Of a DNA stretch of 64,000 nt, positions 59,721 to 64,000 are shown one piece after another (position 1 is the stretch's first letter; every line of letters starts with the position of its first letter). The stretch is taken from positions 1 through 64,000 of the forward strand of contig NZ_CAJPUY010000021.1 in assembly GCF_905397275.1 (NCBI RefSeq). Reading direction: 5' to 3'. The notes below the pieces were generated by a model. The model worked only from the letters and a program-made list of their open reading frames with translations. It did no database searches and was not told where the DNA came from. Position numbers and translations under genes: made by a program. Origin of the DNA: Cupriavidus yeoncheonensis (GTDB taxonomy: Bacteria; Pseudomonadota; Gammaproteobacteria; Burkholderiales; Burkholderiaceae).

Positions 59721-61828
59721 CCCTGAGTCGCTGGTACCGAGCGCTTGCGGGCGCGGCAACGATGGCTCTGGTGCTGGCCTCTCCGGCCGCGCTGGCACAG
59801 ACAAACCAGGTGAAGTCGGTCGACTCCAATGTCGTGGGCGAGCAGACCGTGTTCACCATCGACCTGCAGTCGCCCCTGGCGCAGAAGCCGGCGGACTTCA
59901 CGACGCAGAATCCCGCGCGCGTCGCGATCGATTTCTTCGATACCGGGTTTTCCGCCGGACGCGCCCAGTATGACTACGGCAGCAAGCTGCTGCGCGGCGC
60001 CAACGTCATGCAGATCGGCGACCGTACGCGCGTGGTGCTCGACCTGACGCGCACGGCGACCTACCGCACCGAAGTCCGCGGCAACCAGTTCGTGGTACTG
60101 CTGGACAACGTCGCACCAGGGGCCAGGGCGGCCGCGCCCACCTTCGCGGCGCCTTACGCGCCGACCTCGGCTGCCGCGGGGCGTGCCTCGGTGCGCAATA
60201 TCGACTTCCGTCGCGGTACGGATGGAGCGGGGCGCGTGGTGGTTGACCTGTCCTCGCGCGATTCCGGCATCAATATCGCGCAGCAGGGCCAGAACGTGGT
60301 GGTCGACTTCCTTGGCACCTCGCTGCCCGACAACCTGCGCCGCCGCTTCGATGTGAGCGACTTCGGGACGCCGGTGCAGGGCATGCGCGCCACGGACAGC
60401 AGCGGCAATACCCGCCTGACCATCGAGCCGCGCGGCAACTGGGAGTACAGCTCCTACCAGACCGACACCCAGTTCGTCGTGGAAGTGCGTCCCGTCAAGG
60501 AAGATCCGACCAAGCTGATCAGTGGTCCGGGCTACCGTGGCGAGCGCCTGTCGCTCAACTTCCAGAACATCGACATCCGCTCGCTGCTGCAGGTGTTTGC
60601 CGATTTCACCAACCTGAACATCATCACCAGCGACACCGTGCAGGGCAACATCACGCTGCGTCTGAAGGACGTGCCGTGGGACCAGGCCTTGCAGATCGTG
60701 ATGGATGCCAAGGGGCTGGCGTCGCGCCGCAATGGCAATGTGCTGTGGGTGGCGCCCAAGGCGGAACTGGCGACCAAGGAGAAGCTCGAGCTGGAGGCGC
60801 AGCAGCAGATCAATGACCTGGAGCCGATCCGCAGTCAGGTGTATCAGCTGAACTACCAGCGTGCCGAAGACGTGCGCAAGATGCTGCTGGGCGTGACCAC
60901 GGGTGCTCCCGGTGCGGCGGCTCCGGCCATTGGTGGCGCGGCCGGCCTGGCGTCGCGCATGCTGTCCAAGCGCGGTTCGCTGACGGCCGATGCCCGTACC
61001 AACCAGCTGTTCGTATCGGACATTGCCAGCAAGCTCGAGGAAGTGCAGAACTTCCTGGTCAAGATCGACATCCCGGTGCGCCAGGTCATCATCGAGGCGC
61101 GCATCGTCGAGGCGACCGATACGTTCAGCCGCAACCTTGGTGTCAAGCTCGGCTTCGCCGGCCAGTACAACAACGCCAAGGTGGGGAACACCTACGGCAA
61201 CGTGCTGCCCGGTGCCACATCCGACAACGGCCCGTTCCTGAGCCTGCCGGCCGGCGCGATCAACGGCGCGAACCCGGCGAACATCGCGGTCAGCATCTTC
61301 AACAGCGCGGCCACCAAATTCCTGGCGCTCGAGCTGTCGGCGCTCGAGGCGGACGGCAAGGGCAAGATCATCTCCAGCCCGCGCGTGGTCACGGCCAACA
61401 ATATCAAGGCATTGATCGAGCAGGGCACGGAGCTGCCTTACCAGGCGGCGACGTCCAGCGGTGCCACGTCAGTCCAGTTCCGCAAGGCCAACCTGAAGCT
61501 GGAGGTGACGCCTCAGATCACGCCGGAGGGCAATGTGCTGCTTGACGTGGACGTGAACAAGGACAGCGTCGGCATCCAGACCACGTCGGGCTTTGCCATC
61601 GATACCAAGCATGTGCAGACCCAGGTGCTGGTGGACAACGGCGGCACGGTGGTCATCGGCGGTATCTACACGCAGACCGAGTCCAACGACACCGACAAGG
61701 TGCCGTTCCTGGGGGATATCCCCGTGCTCGGCTACCTGTTCAAGAGCAACGCCAAGGTGCGCAACCGTACCGAACTGCTGGTCTTCCTGACGCCGCGTGT
61801 CCTGAATGAGAGCGTCACGCTGAAATAA
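59717..61828 (+). CDS. pilQ: Type IV pilus secretin PilQ
   Basis: This 703-residue outer-membrane channel lets the pilus fibre out. A signal peptide ends near AALAQ (about residue 28). Two AMIN domains for peptidoglycan binding follow (about 30-130 and 155-260), then the STN/N-domains (ISLN-like LSLNFQNIDIRSLLQVFADF) and the secretin core with VQTQVLVDNGGTVVIGGIYT. The ATG at 59717 overlaps the pilP stop and follows GGAGGTG. The terminator lies at 61891. Confidence 0.96.
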   Translation: MTLSRWYRALAGAATMALVLASPAALAQTNQVKSVDSNVVGEQTVFTIDLQSPLAQKPADFTTQNPARVAIDFFDTGFSAGRAQYDYGSKLLRGANVMQIGDRTRVVLDLTRTATYRTEVRGNQFVVLLDNVAPGARAAAPTFAAPYAPTSAAAGRASVRNIDFRRGTDGAGRVVVDLSSRDSGINIAQQGQNVVVDFLGTSLPDNLRRRFDVSDFGTPVQGMRATDSSGNTRLTIEPRGNWEYSSYQTDTQFVVEVRPVKEDPTKLISGPGYRGERLSLNFQNIDIRSLLQVFADFTNLNIITSDTVQGNITLRLKDVPWDQALQIVMDAKGLASRRNGNVLWVAPKAELATKEKLELEAQQQINDLEPIRSQVYQLNYQRAEDVRKMLLGVTTGAPGAAAPAIGGAAGLASRMLSKRGSLTADARTNQLFVSDIASKLEEVQNFLVKIDIPVRQVIIEARIVEATDTFSRNLGVKLGFAGQYNNAKVGNTYGNVLPGATSDNGPFLSLPAGAINGANPANIAVSIFNSAATKFLALELSALEADGKGKIISSPRVVTANNIKALIEQGTELPYQAATSSGATSVQFRKANLKLEVTPQITPEGNVLLDVDVNKDSVGIQTTSGFAIDTKHVQTQVLVDNGGTVVIGGIYTQTESNDTDKVPFLGDIPVLGYLFKSNAKVRNRTELLVFLTPRVLNESVTLK

Positions 61829-61890
61829 GGCACGCCCCGGTGCGAATGAGGCGTAATTGGCGCCCGGGACGCTGGATGCAGTAGACTGCA

Positions 61891-61920
61891 AGGCCGCATC
61901 GACCGATGCGGCCTTTTTTT
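61891..61920 (+). terminator. Terminator after pilQ
   Basis: AGGCCGCATC (61891-61900) pairs perfectly with GATGCGGCCT (61905-61914) and runs into seven Ts. It ends the pil operon ahead of aroK. Confidence 0.92.
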
Positions 61921-61988
61921 GTCCGTGACGGCCAATCGCAAGGCCATGCCGCATCCGGCACTTGCTGCATGCGGCCCAACATAAGAAG

Positions 61989-62651
61989 ATGATGCAGTTT
62001 CCAACGGAGGAGGGCGGACCGGAATCCGCGTTCCCAAGCGACAATCCAGTGATAGCCTTGCCGACGGCCACGGAGACCGGCCGTCCCAATCTCTTCTTCG
62101 TCGGCCTGATGGGCGCCGGCAAGACTACCGTGGGCCGTACGGTCGCGCGGCGCCTGCACTATCCGTTCTTCGATTCCGACCATGAGCTGGAAGCGCATTG
62201 CGGCGTGCGCATCCCGGTGATCTTCGAACACGAGGGCGAGGAAGGCTTCCGCGACCGCGAGGCCGCGATGATCAGCGAGCTGACCGGGCGCAGCGGCATC
62301 GTGCTGGCCACCGGCGGCGGCGCGGTGCTGCGGGCGGAGAACCGCGAGCTGCTCAAGTCCCGCGGCACCGTGGTCTACCTGCGCGCCAGCCCGCACGACC
62401 TGTGGCTGCGCACCCGGCACGACCGCAACCGCCCGCTGTTGCAGACCGAGGATCCGAAGGGCAAGCTGGAAGCGCTCTACGCCGCGCGCGACCCGCTGTA
62501 CCGCGAGGTGGCCGATTTCATCATCGAGACCGGCAAGCCCTCGGTGGCGCAGCTTGCTAATATGGTGCTGATGCAACTGGAAATGGCCGGTTTCCGCATC
62601 GATCCCGTCGCTGAGGCGCCGGAACAGCCGGCTAACGATACGCATTCATGA
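61989..62651 (+). CDS. aroK: Shikimate kinase
   Basis: This enzyme phosphorylates shikimate in the aromatic amino-acid pathway. The Walker A is GLMGAGKTTVGR, the shikimate site includes DSDHELE and GFRDREAAMI, and the GGGAV motif is present. From the ATG at 61989 there are 220 residues, about 40 more than the usual 175-180, as an acidic N-terminal extension before RPNLFFVG. ATG 61992 is equally possible. It overlaps aroB by 4 bases. Confidence 0.94.
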   Translation: MMQFPTEEGGPESAFPSDNPVIALPTATETGRPNLFFVGLMGAGKTTVGRTVARRLHYPFFDSDHELEAHCGVRIPVIFEHEGEEGFRDREAAMISELTGRSGIVLATGGGAVLRAENRELLKSRGTVVYLRASPHDLWLRTRHDRNRPLLQTEDPKGKLEALYAARDPLYREVADFIIETGKPSVAQLANMVLMQLEMAGFRIDPVAEAPEQPANDTHS

Positions 62652-63754
62652 TCACGCTACAAGTCGACCTGGGAGAGCGCAGCTATCCCATCCATATCGG
62701 TACCGGCCTGCTCGGCAATGCCGAACTGCTGCGCCCGCACGTGCGTGGCCAGCATGCCGTCATCGTCACGAACGAAACCGTCGGTCCGCTTTACGCGGCG
62801 CGCGTGGAAGCCAGCCTGAAGGCGCTGGGCAAGACCGTGCGCGTGGTGACGCTGCCCGACGGCGAGGCCTTCAAGCAGTGGGAAACGCTCAACCTGATCT
62901 TCGACGCGCTGCTGTCTGCCGGCGCCGACCGCAAGACCACGCTGGTCGCGCTGGGCGGCGGCGTGGTGGGCGACATGACGGGGTTTGCGGCAGCCTGCTA
63001 CATGCGCGGCGTGCCGTTCGTGCAGGTGCCGACCACGCTGCTGTCGCAGGTGGATTCGTCGGTGGGCGGCAAGACCGGCATCAACCACCCCCTTGGCAAG
63101 AACATGATCGGCGCGTTTCACCAGCCCAACGCGGTGATTGCCGACATCGACACGCTGCGCACGCTGCCTCCGCGTGAACTGGCCGCGGGCATGGCCGAGG
63201 TCATCAAGCATGGCGCGATCGCCGATGTGGAGTACTTCGCCTGGATCGAGCGCAATATCGCCGCGCTCAACAACTGCGATCCGGACCTGATGGCGCTGGC
63301 CGTGCAGCGCTCCTGCGAAATCAAGGCGGGCGTGGTGGCCCAGGATGAGCGCGAAGGCGGGCTGCGCGCTATCCTCAACTTCGGCCACACCTTCGGCCAT
63401 GCGATTGAAGCCGGCATGGGCTATGGCGAATGGCTCCATGGCGAGGCGGTCGGCTGCGGCATGGTGATGGCGGCCGACCTGTCGCACCGCCTGGGCTTCA
63501 TAGACACCGAAACCCGTGCGCGCATCCGCGAACTGACGCACGCGGCGATGCTGCCCATCGTCGCGCCGGAACTGGGCACTGACCGCTATATCGAACTGAT
63601 GAAGGTGGACAAGAAGGCCGAAGCCGGCAGCATCAAGTTCATCCTGCTGAAGAAGCTAGGCGACGCGTTCATCACAACGGTTCCCGATGCCGACCTGCGC
63701 GCGACGCTGGCGCAGGCAGTCCTTAAACCTCCCACCGAGGCCTCGGTCGCGTAA
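62648..63754 (+). CDS. aroB: 3-dehydroquinate synthase
   Basis: This 368-residue NAD- and metal-dependent enzyme turns DAHP into 3-dehydroquinate, the second shikimate step. It shows the nucleotide site GGGVVGDMTGFAAACYMRG, VPTTLLSQVDSSVGGKTGIN with catalytic lysine, and the metal histidines in HTFGHAIE and HGEAVGCG. aroK-aroB overlap (ATGA) is the classic pair. A dgt-like gene follows after 47 bases. Confidence 0.97.
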   Translation: MITLQVDLGERSYPIHIGTGLLGNAELLRPHVRGQHAVIVTNETVGPLYAARVEASLKALGKTVRVVTLPDGEAFKQWETLNLIFDALLSAGADRKTTLVALGGGVVGDMTGFAAACYMRGVPFVQVPTTLLSQVDSSVGGKTGINHPLGKNMIGAFHQPNAVIADIDTLRTLPPRELAAGMAEVIKHGAIADVEYFAWIERNIAALNNCDPDLMALAVQRSCEIKAGVVAQDEREGGLRAILNFGHTFGHAIEAGMGYGEWLHGEAVGCGMVMAADLSHRLGFIDTETRARIRELTHAAMLPIVAPELGTDRYIELMKVDKKAEAGSIKFILLKKLGDAFITTVPDADLRATLAQAVLKPPTEASVA

Positions 63755-63801
63755 ACGATCGGTTATGCCTCGCAACCCTGACCCAGCCCACGGATTGCCG
63801 C

Positions 63802-64000
63802 ATGACCGACCTTGAAAGCCATCTCGCTCCCTACGCCGCCCGCTCCGCGCAGACGCGCGGACGGGTCCATGCCGAGCCTGCGTCGTCGTCGCGCAGCGAA
63901 TTCCAGCGCGACCGCGACCGCGTCATCCACAGCACGGCCTTCCGCAGGCTGGAGTACAAGACCCAGGTCTTCGTCAACCATGAAGGCGACCTGTTCCGCA
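63802..64000 (+). CDS. dgt: Deoxyguanosinetriphosphate triphosphohydrolase-like protein, 5' part
   Basis: The first 66 residues of a dGTPase-like HD-domain protein are present, with the family pattern SEFQRDRDRVIHSTAFRRLE followed by YKTQVFVNHEGDLFR. The metal-binding HD residues lie beyond the window edge. The ATG at 63802 gives a normal N-terminus TDLESHLAPYAARSAQTRGR. The position after aroB is common in this group of bacteria. Confidence 0.88.
   Translation, partial: MTDLESHLAPYAARSAQTRGRVHAEPASSSRSEFQRDRDRVIHSTAFRRLEYKTQVFVNHEGDLFR

Overview
The window is a housekeeping stretch of a high-GC betaproteobacterial chromosome. The protein sequences (RpoB, EF-Tu, S3 with an arginine/glycine-rich tail, the cytochrome c4 and CcsBA genes, and the pilMNOPQ-aroKB order) point to Burkholderiaceae, most probably Cupriavidus or close to Ralstonia. 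This is recognition from memory; no database was searched. No phage, insertion sequence, CRISPR array or genomic island was seen.

Layout. Positions 1-110 hold the 3' end of a 5S rRNA gene and its terminator. A strong promoter (338-366) then drives tRNA-Tyr, tRNA-Gly, tRNA-Thr, tuf, tRNA-Trp, secE, nusG, rplKAJL and rpoBC up to a strong terminator at 14700-14730. A YbaK-type deacylase and recQ follow. From 17.4 to 37.6 kb lies the main ribosomal-protein cluster. It comprises the str operon (rpsL, rpsG, fusA, second tuf, rpsJ), the S10 operon (rplC to rpsQ), the spc operon (rplN to secY, infA, rpmJ) and the alpha operon (rpsM, rpsK, rpsD, rpoA, rplQ). Clear sigma70-type promoters, each with a 17-base spacer, sit before the str, S10 and spc operons. 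rpsJ is cut off from the S10 operon by a terminator, a remnant of a flavin-reductase-like gene and a new promoter.

The second half holds smaller units. cutA and dsbD are separated from corA by a 159-base palindromic repeat. hemB and engB lie on the minus strand with a probable small RNA between them on the plus strand. Cytochrome c4 is followed by the System II cytochrome c assembly genes ccsB and ccsA. Next come a methionine-rich lipoprotein, an ECF sigma factor, its anti-sigma factor and msrP-msrQ, which look like one periplasmic oxidation-repair module. Then come lysA and lptM (minus), cyaY, mrcA (minus), the type IV pilus genes pilMNOPQ, aroK, aroB and the start of a dgt-like gene at the right edge.

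The least ordinary items are: the four-hairpin RNA with an anti-Shine-Dalgarno loop at 42499-42615; the lipoprotein/sigma/anti-sigma/MsrPQ module at 48247-51892; the nested palindrome at 40010-40168; the rpsJ-rplC break at 22675-23214; and promoters embedded in inverted repeats at 17426-17463 and 28010-28047.
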